A DNA stretch of 47,036 nucleotides, taken from JBOFZL01 sp051655155. Its GTDB lineage: Bacteria > Bacillota > Clostridia > Peptostreptococcales > Filifactoraceae. The translations under genes were made by a program, and so were the position numbers. Positions 34,874-43,528 of this stretch are shown one piece after another (the first letter of the stretch is position 1; every line of letters begins with the position of its first letter). The notes below the pieces were generated by a model. The model had not been told where the DNA came from. It was given only the letters and a program-made list of their open reading frames with translations, and did no database searches. Location: the NCBI GenBank assembly GCA_051655155.1, contig JBOFZL010000028.1, positions 1 to 47,036 on the forward strand, given 5' to 3'.

Positions 34874-35968
34874 TGTTAAACTATAATGAGCACAAAGAAA
34901 AACTTGCACGTATGTATGAGATTATGGAAGAAATAAAGGTGTCTCTTTGACCTAGAAGAACTTATAATTGAACATGATATAATCCAAAGAAAAATGACTG
35001 AAGGAGCCTTTTGGGATGATATAGAATCATCCCAAAAGGAAGTTAAGAGAAGTAAAGAGATAGAATCTATACTTGAGGGTTTTAACTCGACTTTTAACAG
35101 TTATGAAGATGCAAGTGTTCTCTTTGAATTGGCCAATGAAGAGCCAAGTTTAGAGAAAGAACTAGAAAGAGAAATAGAAAAGTTATATATAAAAGTAGAT
35201 GAACTTAAAATAAGGACTCTTTTAAAAGGTGAATATGATAGTAATAATGCAATTCTGTCAATTCATGCAGGTAGTGGTGGGTTAGATGCACAAGACTGGG
35301 CTAAAATGTTACTGAGAATGTACTCAAGGTTTTCCGATACTATGGATTACAAAATTTATGAGCTTGATTATAACCAAGATCCAGAAGCAGGAATTAAATC
35401 AGTAACAATAAAGGTCGAAGGTTTAAATGCATATGGTTATTTAAAAAGTGAAAAGGGAGTCCATAGGTTAGTAAGAATATCTCCTTTTGATCCTTCTGGA
35501 AAAAGGCATACATCATTTGCCTCAATAGATGTAATACCTGAATTAGATGACAGTGTAAATGTGGAAATTAATAGTGCCGATATTAAGATTGACACATATA
35601 GGGCATCAGGTGCTGGAGGACAACACGTTAATAAAACAGAATCAGCTATAAGAATTACTCATCTTCCTACGGGATTAGTAGTTCAGTGTCAGAGTCAGAG
35701 GTCACAACATCTTAATAAGGAATATGCTATGAAGATGCTATTGTCTAAGTTAATAGACTTAAAGCAGCAAGAACATAAGGAAAGAATAGAAGATTTACAA
35801 GGTGAATATAGTCAAATAAGTTGGGGGAGCCAAATCAGATCATATGTTTTTCAACCGTATACGTTAGTGAAGGATCACAGAACATCTGAAGAGGTAGGAA
35901 ATATTCAGTCTGTTATGGATGGAAATATAATGCCATTTATAATAGCTTATTTAAGTCGAGGAAAGTAA
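34873..35968 (+). CDS. prfB: peptide chain release factor 2, with programmed +1 frameshift
   Basis: Frame 1 runs from ATG 34873 for 25 codons to TGA at 34948-34950. A +1 slip on CTT at 34945-34947 skips base 34948 and continues from GAC at 34949 to 35968, giving 364 residues. The release factor carries the RF2 stop-recognition motif SPF (RISPFDPSG) and the GGQ motif at Gly248-Gln250, close to E. coli RF2 250-252. It releases peptides at UGA and UAA. The frameshift senses RF2 shortage: when RF2 is low, ribosomes slip at UGA and make more. It overlaps secA by one base. Confidence 0.95.
34936..34951 (+). promoter_or_regulatory. prfB recoding site
   Basis: AAGGTG, three bases, CTT, TGA, C. The internal Shine-Dalgarno-like AAGGTG, the slippery CTT and the UGA-C context match the E. 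coli prfB signal in order and spacing. Confidence 0.93.
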
Positions 35969-35986
35969 GACAAAGGAGGAGACGTT

Positions 35987-36229
35987 ATGAAAGTAGAAGT
36001 CTGTGGTGGAGCGAAATGTACACTTTTAGGATCTTTAACGATTCTAGATCAAGTTGAGGAGTTAGCAAATATTTATCCGGAGGCAGGTATAAGTGTAGAT
36101 GTTATAAAGTGTACAAAGGCTTGTGGAAATGGAGATGGTCCTATCATATACATAGATGGTAAGATTTTAGAATGCGCAACAAGCCAAATGGTTATGTCAA
36201 AGGTTATGGAGAGTATAGAAGTGTTGTAA
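35987..36229 (+). CDS. thioredoxin-like [2Fe-2S] ferredoxin
   Basis: An 80-residue protein with the four-cysteine pattern of NuoE/HydC-type thioredoxin-like ferredoxins: Cys6-x4-Cys11 (VCGGAKC) and, later, Cys42-x3-Cys46 (CTKAC). It probably carries electrons to or from the hydrogenase encoded 12 bases downstream. GGAGGA lies just before the ATG. Confidence 0.85.
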   Translation: MKVEVCGGAKCTLLGSLTILDQVEELANIYPEAGISVDVIKCTKACGNGDGPIIYIDGKILECATSQMVMSKVMESIEVL

Positions 36230-36241
36230 CTTGGAGGAAAA

Positions 36242-37729
36242 ATGAGAAATCAATATATTGATATAATAAATGTGAGAAGAAAAGTTTTTGCTGCTATAGC
36301 GAAGATGGCTTTTGAGAACAAGTCAATAAATGATTTAGGAAAGTTGATTTATGATATAGCACCAGGAGAAACACCACAATATAGGGAAAGTATATTTTTG
36401 GAAAGAGCCATAATTGCAGAAAGGTTAAGGTTAGCTTTAGGGTTATCCGTTAGAAGTGCATCTGAATGTAGGCCATTAGTAGAAGGAGTCCAAGATATTG
36501 ATATTAATAAGAGAGTATATGAGGCACCTCTTGTAAGTGTTATTCCATTTGCTTGTGATGGTTGTCCAACAAAAACTTATTTTATAACAGAAAATTGTAG
36601 AAGATGTTTGGCTCACCCTTGTTTAGTTGTATGTCCTGTCAATGCAGTTAGCTATGGAAAAAACAAAATGGAAATTGATAAGGGGAAATGTATAAAGTGT
36701 GGAAAGTGTGCTGAAGTTTGTCCATATAATTCTATAATAAAGTATGATAGACCTTGTGCTGCTGGATGTGGTGTTAGTGCAATAGAAAGCGATGAATTGG
36801 GAAGAGCTGTCATAAATAATGATAAATGTGTATCTTGTGGTAACTGTATTCAAGAATGTCCATTTGGTGCTATAGCAGATAAGTCTCAAATTTATCAACT
36901 AGCCAAGGCACTTATGTCCGATGAAAATATAGTGGCTATAGTTGCACCAGCATTTGTTGGGCAGTTTGGACCGTTAGTTTCTCCTGCTCAAATATTTGAA
37001 GCCATAAAAAAATTAGGTTTTTCCGATGTTGTAGAAGTAGGTCTAGGAGCCGATCTTGGAACCTTACATGAGGCAGAAGAATTCATTCATGATGTTCCGA
37101 AGGCAGTTCCGTTTATGGGAACTTCATGCTGTCCTTCGTGGTATTCTATGGTAGAGAAGAATTTTCCAGATCAACTTAGGTGTATTTCTGACTCATCTAC
37201 ACCAATGTTAGCAACAGCAAGATATTTAAAAGAGAAAGATGAGGGGGCTAAGGTGGTTTTTATAGGTCCTTGCGTAGCAAAAAAAATGGAGTCAATAAAC
37301 CCGAAAACAAAAGATAATGTAGATTTTGTAATTACTTTTGAAGAACTTGTAGGTATGCTTGTAGCTAAAGATATAGAACCTTCTGAAATTGAAATAGAAC
37401 AAGATCTTTTTGATGCGTCAAATCTAGGAAGAGGATATGCCAAGGCAGGTGGAGTAGCAATGGCTGTTAAGAAAACCATAGAAGAGATAGTACCGACTCT
37501 AGAAGTACAAATTGATTCAGCTTCTGGGTTAGGAGAGTGTGTAAAACTTATGAGACTTGCCAAAGCTGGAAAAAGGGATGGTTATTTATTAGAAGGAATG
37601 GCTTGTGAAGGTGGCTGTATAGCAGGACCAGGAACCTTGGTTTCTCTTACAAGAGCAGAAAAAGCTTTGTCAGAGTTTCAAGTGCAATCACCTTTTTATA
37701 GACCATCTGAAAATCCTGTAACTAAGTAG
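36242..37729 (+). CDS. [FeFe] hydrogenase, group B type
   Basis: A 495-residue protein. The N-terminal half is Cys-rich, with DGCPTK, NCRRC, and two ferredoxin motifs (CIKCGKCAEVCP, CVSCGNCIQECP). The H-cluster domain has L1 TSCCPSW (Cys296 as the likely proton relay, Cys297 as ligand), L2 GPCVAKK (Cys344), and L3 MACEGGC (Cys455, Cys459). All four cluster ligands are present. The GPC in L2, instead of the MPC of group A enzymes, and the N-terminal layout fit group B. It may oxidise or evolve H2 with ferredoxin. The active site needs HydEFG, which are not in the window. Confidence 0.88.
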   Translation: MRNQYIDIINVRRKVFAAIAKMAFENKSINDLGKLIYDIAPGETPQYRESIFLERAIIAERLRLALGLSVRSASECRPLVEGVQDIDINKRVYEAPLVSVIPFACDGCPTKTYFITENCRRCLAHPCLVVCPVNAVSYGKNKMEIDKGKCIKCGKCAEVCPYNSIIKYDRPCAAGCGVSAIESDELGRAVINNDKCVSCGNCIQECPFGAIADKSQIYQLAKALMSDENIVAIVAPAFVGQFGPLVSPAQIFEAIKKLGFSDVVEVGLGADLGTLHEAEEFIHDVPKAVPFMGTSCCPSWYSMVEKNFPDQLRCISDSSTPMLATARYLKEKDEGAKVVFIGPCVAKKMESINPKTKDNVDFVITFEELVGMLVAKDIEPSEIEIEQDLFDASNLGRGYAKAGGVAMAVKKTIEEIVPTLEVQIDSASGLGECVKLMRLAKAGKRDGYLLEGMACEGGCIAGPGTLVSLTRAEKALSEFQVQSPFYRPSENPVTK

Positions 37730-37737
37730 GAGGGGAA

Positions 37738-38253
37738 ATGGCGATTAAGAAAAGTTATAAGATTAGAAATCGTGAAATTGAAGATGCCTTAGAATTTCAT
37801 TCTTTTTTAAACAAGTTAGATAGTGAGGCGAAGTATCTCATGTATGATGTTGGAGAAAGAGATGTTACTGTAGAAGAAATTGGAGAGATGATTGCAATAA
37901 CAGAAGAAGATGGGATATTTTCAAATATTGTATTAGATGGTAATAGAATAGTTGCATATATTGTGGCGTTACCAGAGATGTTAAATCGAAATAAACATTG
38001 TGCAAGTGTGGTAATTGGAATATTGGAAAAATTTCAACGACAGGGGTTAGGAAACAAACTTCTTAAGGCGGCAGAATTATGGGCAAGAGAAAATGGGATA
38101 AAAAGATTAGAGGCTACTATTGTTGAAGATAATAAGGCTGCAATCAATTTATTTGAAAAGCGTAACTATAGCGTTGAAGGTAAAAAAATATCATCAATTT
38201 TGATTGGAGAAAACTACTTTAATGAAATGATATTTGGTAAGATATTAGAATAA
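37738..38253 (+). CDS. GNAT-family N-acetyltransferase
   Basis: A 171-residue GNAT-fold protein. Motif A for acetyl-CoA is ILEKFQRQGLGNKLLKAAE, and motif B follows with IVEDNKAAINLFEKRNYS. The substrate is unknown. It follows the hydrogenase gene by eight bases (TAGGAGGGG) and precedes a terminator, so it is probably the last gene of that operon. Confidence 0.88.
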   Translation: MAIKKSYKIRNREIEDALEFHSFLNKLDSEAKYLMYDVGERDVTVEEIGEMIAITEEDGIFSNIVLDGNRIVAYIVALPEMLNRNKHCASVVIGILEKFQRQGLGNKLLKAAELWARENGIKRLEATIVEDNKAAINLFEKRNYSVEGKKISSILIGENYFNEMIFGKILE

Positions 38254-38307
38254 TCTTAATAAAAAATTTTATAATATTTGTTGAATAATTTTTAATTAAC
38301 AAGATAT

Positions 38308-38337
38308 AAAAAGGACTATTTTAAATAGTCCTTTTTG
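38308..38337 (+). terminator. terminator of the hydrogenase operon
   Basis: AAAAAGGACTATTT pairs with AAATAGTCCTTTTT with a one-base formal loop, i.e. a long stem ending in T5. It lies 54 bases after the GNAT stop. Confidence 0.9.
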
Positions 38338-38384
38338 CATGTCAGCAGTTATGTTATAATAACCTTGTAATAAAGGAGATTTGT

Positions 38385-40742
38385 ATGAATAAGATATTTA
38401 AAATTTCGGTAGGGGAATTAGTTGCGTTTTCTTGTATGCGAGGAGATATAGATTCACGTTTTTCCTCGAATTCCAGTGCCTTAGAAGGTGCTAGACTACA
38501 TAGGAAAATACAAAAAAATGCAGGAGCAAGATATATTCCTGAGTATAGTCTTAGTTTTGAAATTGAGGATAATGGGTTAAATATAAAGGTTCAAGGAAGA
38601 GCTGATGGAATTATAACTCCATTAAATGATGAAAGTTTTTGCATAGATGAAATAAAAACTACAAAGAAGAATCTAGAGGAAATAATTCCTTTGGAAGTTC
38701 ATATAGCGCAGGCTAAGATATATGCGTATATATATGGAAAAGATAATGGGCTTGAGAAAATGGGATTAAGGATTAGTTATTGTAATGTAATAACAGAGGA
38801 TATAAGATATTTTAACTATGAATACGCTATTAAGGAACTGGAGAACTTTTTTTATGAATTACTTTTTATATATTCTAAAAAGCTAAAAGATAAAAAAAAT
38901 CATATGGAAGAACGAGATATAAGTCTTAGCTCTGTGAAGTTTCCTTTTTTAACTTATAGAAAATACCAAAGAGAGTTAGCTGTTGCCACATATAGAAGTT
39001 TAAGGGACGAAAAAAAACTATTTTTACAAGCACCGACTGGAATAGGAAAGTCAGTAGGTACAATATTTCCATCATTAAAAGTGCTTGGTGAAAAGAATTC
39101 TGATAAATTATTTTATTTAACCTCTAAAACTACAGTTAGGACTGTTGCTGAGGAAAACTTAAAGTTATTGAAAAATTTTGGAGCAAAGATTATAACTCTG
39201 TCTTTAACAGCAAAAGAAAAGTTATGTTTTATGGAAAAAGTAAGGTGTAATCCTGATTATTGCCCGTATGCAAAAGGATATTATGATAGGCTTAGGGAAG
39301 CTGTGGACATATCTTTAAAGAGATATGATAGTTTCACAAGAGAAGTTATTATTGAGGTATCAAAAGAAAATATGCTATGCCCCTTTGAGTTTCAATTAGA
39401 TATTAGTTTTGATGCAGACGTAATTGTCTGTGATTATAATTATTTATTTGATCCTAATGCGTCACTTAAAAGATTTTTTGGACAAGATGTATCCAAAGGC
39501 GATTACTTTTTTTTAATAGATGAGGCGCATAATCTTCCAGATAGGGGAAGGGATATGTTTTCAGCAGAGATAACTAACAATGGGTTAATAAATCTGCAAA
39601 AAGAATTTAAGGATGTAAAAGAGGTTCATAAAGCTTTAGGTAAGATTATAAATATGTTTAGGGATATAGAGGATGAATTTCTTTTTGATAAGAATATAGT
39701 TTCCTCAGTGGGAAGAAAGTTACCTAAAAAGGGTTTTGAAGCAGGCAGATATTTTTTAAAACATGTTGAAGAACGTTTAACAGAAAATAATAATGAAGAT
39801 AGAGATGAACAATTATTAGAAGTTTATTTTCAGATACTTAAATTTTTAAAAATTGAGGAGATATACAATGAAGGATATAGGTTTTGGGTAAGGGATGACG
39901 AAGGGTTAAGAGTAAGGCTTCAGTGTATAGATCCATCTTTTTTAATTAATGAGATGGTAAAGAAGGGAATAGGAACAGTATTTTTTTCAGCTACGATGGC
40001 TCCTATAAAATATTTTAAAGCTTTATTAGGTTTTGAAGATAGTGATAACACATTGGTTTTAGGATCTCCATTCGATAAAAAGAAGAAATTAGTTTTATTG
40101 GCAGGTGATGTAGATACAAGGTATTTTATACGAGAAAGAAGTTATAAAACTATAGCTAAATATATTTATTTATTAATAAGCAAGAAGGTAGGAAATTATA
40201 TGATATTTTTTCCTTCTTATAAATATATGGAAGATGTATTTAATGTTTATACAAAGTGTTACTTTGATACTGATAAATCAGTATGTTTTAAACAAGATGG
40301 TGGTATGTCAGAGAAGGCTAGGGAGGATTTTTTAAAGAAGTTTGATGCGAATAATACAGTTAGCCATATAGGATTTTGTGTTATGGGAGGAATATTTTCA
40401 GAAGGAATAGATTTAAAGGGAGATAAACTCATAGGAGTTGCTATAATCGGAGTAGGACTTCCACAAATATGTACAGAGCGAAACATGATAGCAGATTATT
40501 TTAAAGAGAAAGAACTGGATGGTTATGAGTATTCTTATACATATCCTGGAATTAATAAGGTTCTACAAAGCATAGGGAGGCTTATAAGAACGGAAAATGA
40601 TAAAGGGGTAGTGTTGTTGATGGATAACAGATATAATGAATTGAAATATCAACTTTTACTACCAACAGATATGTTTCCTATGGAGAGGGTATCTTGCTTG
40701 AGCATAGAAAAGAAACTGGATGCTTTTTGGGAGAAGAGTTAA
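38385..40742 (+). CDS. PD-(D/E)XK nuclease (Cas4/RecB-like) fused to DinG/XPD-type helicase
   Basis: A 785-residue protein. Residues 1-170 carry RecB/Cas4 nuclease motifs: His39, Asp74 (GRADGII), Glu89-x-Lys91 (DEIKT), and Gln109-x3-Tyr113. The rest is a superfamily 2 helicase: Walker A APTGIGKS (Lys222), DEAH at 379-382, and a four-cysteine Fe-S domain between them (Cys281, Cys288, Cys293, Cys332). The C-terminal helicase half includes SATMAP and QSIGRLIRTENDKG. A role in 5'-3' unwinding with DNA end processing is inferred. A TATAAT at 38355 may be its -10 box. No CRISPR genes are near. Confidence 0.85.
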   Translation: MNKIFKISVGELVAFSCMRGDIDSRFSSNSSALEGARLHRKIQKNAGARYIPEYSLSFEIEDNGLNIKVQGRADGIITPLNDESFCIDEIKTTKKNLEEIIPLEVHIAQAKIYAYIYGKDNGLEKMGLRISYCNVITEDIRYFNYEYAIKELENFFYELLFIYSKKLKDKKNHMEERDISLSSVKFPFLTYRKYQRELAVATYRSLRDEKKLFLQAPTGIGKSVGTIFPSLKVLGEKNSDKLFYLTSKTTVRTVAEENLKLLKNFGAKIITLSLTAKEKLCFMEKVRCNPDYCPYAKGYYDRLREAVDISLKRYDSFTREVIIEVSKENMLCPFEFQLDISFDADVIVCDYNYLFDPNASLKRFFGQDVSKGDYFFLIDEAHNLPDRGRDMFSAEITNNGLINLQKEFKDVKEVHKALGKIINMFRDIEDEFLFDKNIVSSVGRKLPKKGFEAGRYFLKHVEERLTENNNEDRDEQLLEVYFQILKFLKIEEIYNEGYRFWVRDDEGLRVRLQCIDPSFLINEMVKKGIGTVFFSATMAPIKYFKALLGFEDSDNTLVLGSPFDKKKKLVLLAGDVDTRYFIRERSYKTIAKYIYLLISKKVGNYMIFFPSYKYMEDVFNVYTKCYFDTDKSVCFKQDGGMSEKAREDFLKKFDANNTVSHIGFCVMGGIFSEGIDLKGDKLIGVAIIGVGLPQICTERNMIADYFKEKELDGYEYSYTYPGINKVLQSIGRLIRTENDKGVVLLMDNRYNELKYQLLLPTDMFPMERVSCLSIEKKLDAFWEKS

Positions 40743-40755
40743 AAAGGAGGATAAG

Positions 40756-41526
40756 ATGAGTATTATAAAAGTAAGAAGTGTTGATATAGGCGAAGGTACT
40801 CCTAAAATTTGTGTATCTATTACTAAAGCAAAAAGGGAACAGATTATTGAGATGGCAAAAATAATTGAGAAAGAGTCAAGCATAGATATAGTAGAGTGGA
40901 GAGTTGACTATTATGAAGATGTATTGGATTATACTTGTGTTGTTAACCTTTTAAAAGATATAAAAAAAATTTTGGGGAAAAAGTTATTATTATTTACGTT
41001 TAGAACAATGCTAGAAGGTGGTAAAATGAAAATTACCACTTATAATTATGAAAAATTAAATTTAAGAATATTAGAAGAAAACTTGATTGATTTAATAGAT
41101 ATAGAACTGTCTTTGGGCGATGAGGTCGTAAAAAGTTTAGTAGAAAAATCTCATGCTAACAATATCACTGTTATTATATCTAATCATGATTTAGAAAAAA
41201 CACCAAGGAAAAAGGAAATAATATCAAGAGTTTTAAAAATGAGAGATTTAGGTGGTGATATTTTAAAAATAGCAGTTATGCCCTTAAACAATAAAGATGT
41301 CTTAAGATTACTTATGGCAACAGAAGAAATTTCTAGACTTTATAATGATAAACCACTAATAACTATCTCTATGGGTAAGATGGGCATAATCAGTAGGTTA
41401 ACGGGAGAGATATTTGGTTCTGCAATAACTTTCGCTACCATAAATGATGAAAATACACTAGGACATTTACGATTAGGAGAACTAGAAAAAATATTGAATA
41501 TAATTCATAAAACTAAAAGTGAATAA
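40756..41526 (+). CDS. aroD: 3-dehydroquinate dehydratase, type I
   Basis: A 256-residue type I enzyme. The Schiff-base lysine is Lys171 (DILKIAVMP) and the general base is His144 (SNHDLEKTP), close to the classical 143/170 numbering. Early motifs IVEWRVDYYED and LLFTFRT fit. It makes 3-dehydroshikimate. I chose ATG 40756, with AAGGAGG seven bases upstream; the earlier in-frame ATG at 40720 is inside the helicase gene. No other shikimate genes are nearby. Confidence 0.94.
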   Translation: MSIIKVRSVDIGEGTPKICVSITKAKREQIIEMAKIIEKESSIDIVEWRVDYYEDVLDYTCVVNLLKDIKKILGKKLLLFTFRTMLEGGKMKITTYNYEKLNLRILEENLIDLIDIELSLGDEVVKSLVEKSHANNITVIISNHDLEKTPRKKEIISRVLKMRDLGGDILKIAVMPLNNKDVLRLLMATEEISRLYNDKPLITISMGKMGIISRLTGEIFGSAITFATINDENTLGHLRLGELEKILNIIHKTKSE

Positions 41527-41600
41527 GTATATTACTGTAGGTTTTTAATTAATTTATAGTAGTTTGACTAAAAGGTTTATGTTTTTTAGCTTAAATATGA

Positions 41601-41606
41601 TATAAT
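41601..41606 (+). promoter_or_regulatory. possible -10 box of the larB operon
   Basis: A perfect TATAAT, 48 bases before larB, in the 128-base gap after aroD. No good -35 box stands at 16-18 bp. Confidence 0.35.
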
Positions 41607-41654
41607 TTATACTAAGAAAAAATTATTTGTATATAGTTTTACGAAGGGGGTAAT

Positions 41655-42341
41655 ATGAGCTCAGAGTTTGAAAATATTGGGGACTTTCATGATTTAGGAT
41701 ATGCTAAAGTCGATATTAGTAGAGGTGAAAGGACGGGTTTTTCAGAAGTTATTTATGGGGAAGGAAAAACTGTGGATCAACTTGTTGGAATTATAAAATC
41801 TCTTTTAAAAAATAATATAAATGTTTTAGCTACAAGAATATCAGTTGATAAATATAGTCATCTTAAGGATGCTTTTCCTCAGGGGGAGTATTTCGAAAAT
41901 TGTAGACTATTTAAAATAATATCGAAAATAGAGAAGGCTAATGATAGCGGATATATATTAATTGCTTGTGCGGGTACATCAGACATACCTATTGCGGAAG
42001 AGGCAGCGATTACGGCAGAGTTTTTTGGAAATAGGGTTGTTAGGTTATATGATGCAGGTGTGGCAGGCATTCATCGTCTCTTATCGAATATTAAAATTTT
42101 AGAAGAGGCGAGAGTTATAGTTGCAGTTGCAGGTATGGAGGGTGCATTGCCAAGTGTTATAGGTGGTCTTGTAAAAGCTCCTGTAATTGCTGTACCAACT
42201 TCTATTGGTTATGGAGCTAATTTTGGTGGTCTTGCTGCACTTTTGGGGATGTTAAATTCTTGTGCATCAGGAGTTAGTGTTGTGAACATTGATAATGGTT
42301 TCGGCGCTGGATTTTTGGCGAGTAAAATTAATAATTTGTAG
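41655..42341 (+). CDS. larB: LarB, nickel-pincer cofactor synthesis (PurE-like carboxylase)
   Basis: A 228-residue protein of the LarB family, with a PurE-like C-terminal part. Motifs: DISRGERTGFSEVIYGEGKT near the N-terminus, then CAGTSDIPIAEEAA, RLYDAGVAGIHR, VAGMEGALPSVIGG and PTSIGYGANFGG. LarB carboxylates nicotinate adenine dinucleotide and cleaves it to give the pyridinium-biscarboxylic acid mononucleotide. larC follows 12 bases later. larE and larA are not in the window. Confidence 0.93.
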   Translation: MSSEFENIGDFHDLGYAKVDISRGERTGFSEVIYGEGKTVDQLVGIIKSLLKNNINVLATRISVDKYSHLKDAFPQGEYFENCRLFKIISKIEKANDSGYILIACAGTSDIPIAEEAAITAEFFGNRVVRLYDAGVAGIHRLLSNIKILEEARVIVAVAGMEGALPSVIGGLVKAPVIAVPTSIGYGANFGGLAALLGMLNSCASGVSVVNIDNGFGAGFLASKINNL

Positions 42342-42353
42342 ATGAGGTGACGT

Positions 42354-43496
42354 ATGGATTTATACTTAGATATGGTTGGTGGAATTGCGGGTGATATGCT
42401 AATATCGTCTTTGTTGGCTGTAAATATTATCAGTAAGGATGAGTTTGTAGATGAGATGAATAACCTTTTGATACGAGATGAATTTAAGATAGAAATTAGC
42501 GATATGCTTAAAGGTTCAATAGGTGGGCTTCATACTAAAGTTATCCATGGGGAAAGTCATCATCATAGACATTTAGCTGATGTTATTGATATTATCAAAT
42601 TTAGTAAATTCCCAGAGGTTGTAAAAGAAAATTCTATAGGTGTATTTACGAAATTAGCAGAAGCAGAGGCTAAGGTTCATCAAAGTAATATAAATAGTGT
42701 TCACTTCCATGAAGTTGGAGCTGTGGATTCTATAGTTGATGTAGTAGGAGTTTGTAGCTTATTACATAAACTTAATATTAAAAGAATATATTGTTCTAAT
42801 TTACCAATATCTGAAGGGTTTGTGGAAACGGAGCATGGGAAGATGCCATTACCGGCACCAGCAACATTAGAGCTTATAAAAGGTATGAAAACTTATTTTG
42901 TAGATTGTAAAAAAGAAACCATAACACCAACTGGAGCAGCAATATTAAAGTATTTTGGAGCAGAGTTTACTAAACCCAAAATGAATATAGAAGCTATAGG
43001 GATAGGTTGTGGAAGTATGGAGTTTGACTATCCAAATATTCTCAGAGCTATTATATTTAAAGATGATAGTTTAAGTAAGGGTATAGTGACTGAAGAGTTA
43101 TACCTTTTAAGTGCTAATATAGATGATATGACACCGGAAGAGTTAGCGTATAGTGTTGAAGTGATAAGAAGATATTCGTTGGATGTGGATATAGAATATA
43201 TTATGATGAAAAAAAATAGACCAGCTTTTAAGGTTAATGTTCTATGCAATATGGAAATGAAACAATTGGTATTGGAAACTATGTTTAACGAAACTTCCAC
43301 TATAGGGATAAAAGAGGAGGTTATACAAAGGCATACTCTAAGACATGAACTTATAAAGAGAAATACATCCTATGGGGAGATGACTTATAAAAGGGCTTAT
43401 ATGAATGGGCAAGTTTTAAAAGAAAAGGCAGAATTTGATGTTAGAGCAGATTTAGCAAAAAAAAATAATAAAAATATTTTAGACATGAGATTATAA
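42354..43496 (+). CDS. larC: LarC, nickel insertase of the nickel-pincer cofactor
   Basis: A 380-residue protein in one continuous frame. The family start DMVGGIAGDMLISSLL is followed by a histidine-rich loop (GESHHHRH) suited to Ni binding, FHEVGAVDSIVDVVG, and NIDDMTPEELAY in the C-terminal domain. In Lactiplantibacillus plantarum LarC is made by a frameshift between larC1 and larC2; here no frameshift is needed. It inserts Ni using CTP to complete the cofactor. GAGGTG is seven bases before the ATG. Confidence 0.92.
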   Translation: MDLYLDMVGGIAGDMLISSLLAVNIISKDEFVDEMNNLLIRDEFKIEISDMLKGSIGGLHTKVIHGESHHHRHLADVIDIIKFSKFPEVVKENSIGVFTKLAEAEAKVHQSNINSVHFHEVGAVDSIVDVVGVCSLLHKLNIKRIYCSNLPISEGFVETEHGKMPLPAPATLELIKGMKTYFVDCKKETITPTGAAILKYFGAEFTKPKMNIEAIGIGCGSMEFDYPNILRAIIFKDDSLSKGIVTEELYLLSANIDDMTPEELAYSVEVIRRYSLDVDIEYIMMKKNRPAFKVNVLCNMEMKQLVLETMFNETSTIGIKEEVIQRHTLRHELIKRNTSYGEMTYKRAYMNGQVLKEKAEFDVRADLAKKNNKNILDMRL

Positions 43497-43528
43497 GTAT
43501 TGAAAAAGTAAGTTAAAGAGGTGTTTGT

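Noticed and set aside
34873..34993. Possible frameshift mutation or sequencing error at the start of prfB
   Set aside because: The break has the exact programmed recoding signal (AAGGTG, CTT, TGA, C), so it is genuine regulation.
38335..38360. TTGCAT and TATAAT as the helicase gene promoter
   Set aside because: The spacer is only 14 bp, too short for sigma-A; only the TATAAT is mentioned, in the helicase entry.
38385..40742. A CRISPR-Cas locus, suggested by the Cas4-like domain
   Set aside because: I see no repeat-spacer array and no other cas gene; the nuclease domain is fused to a helicase.
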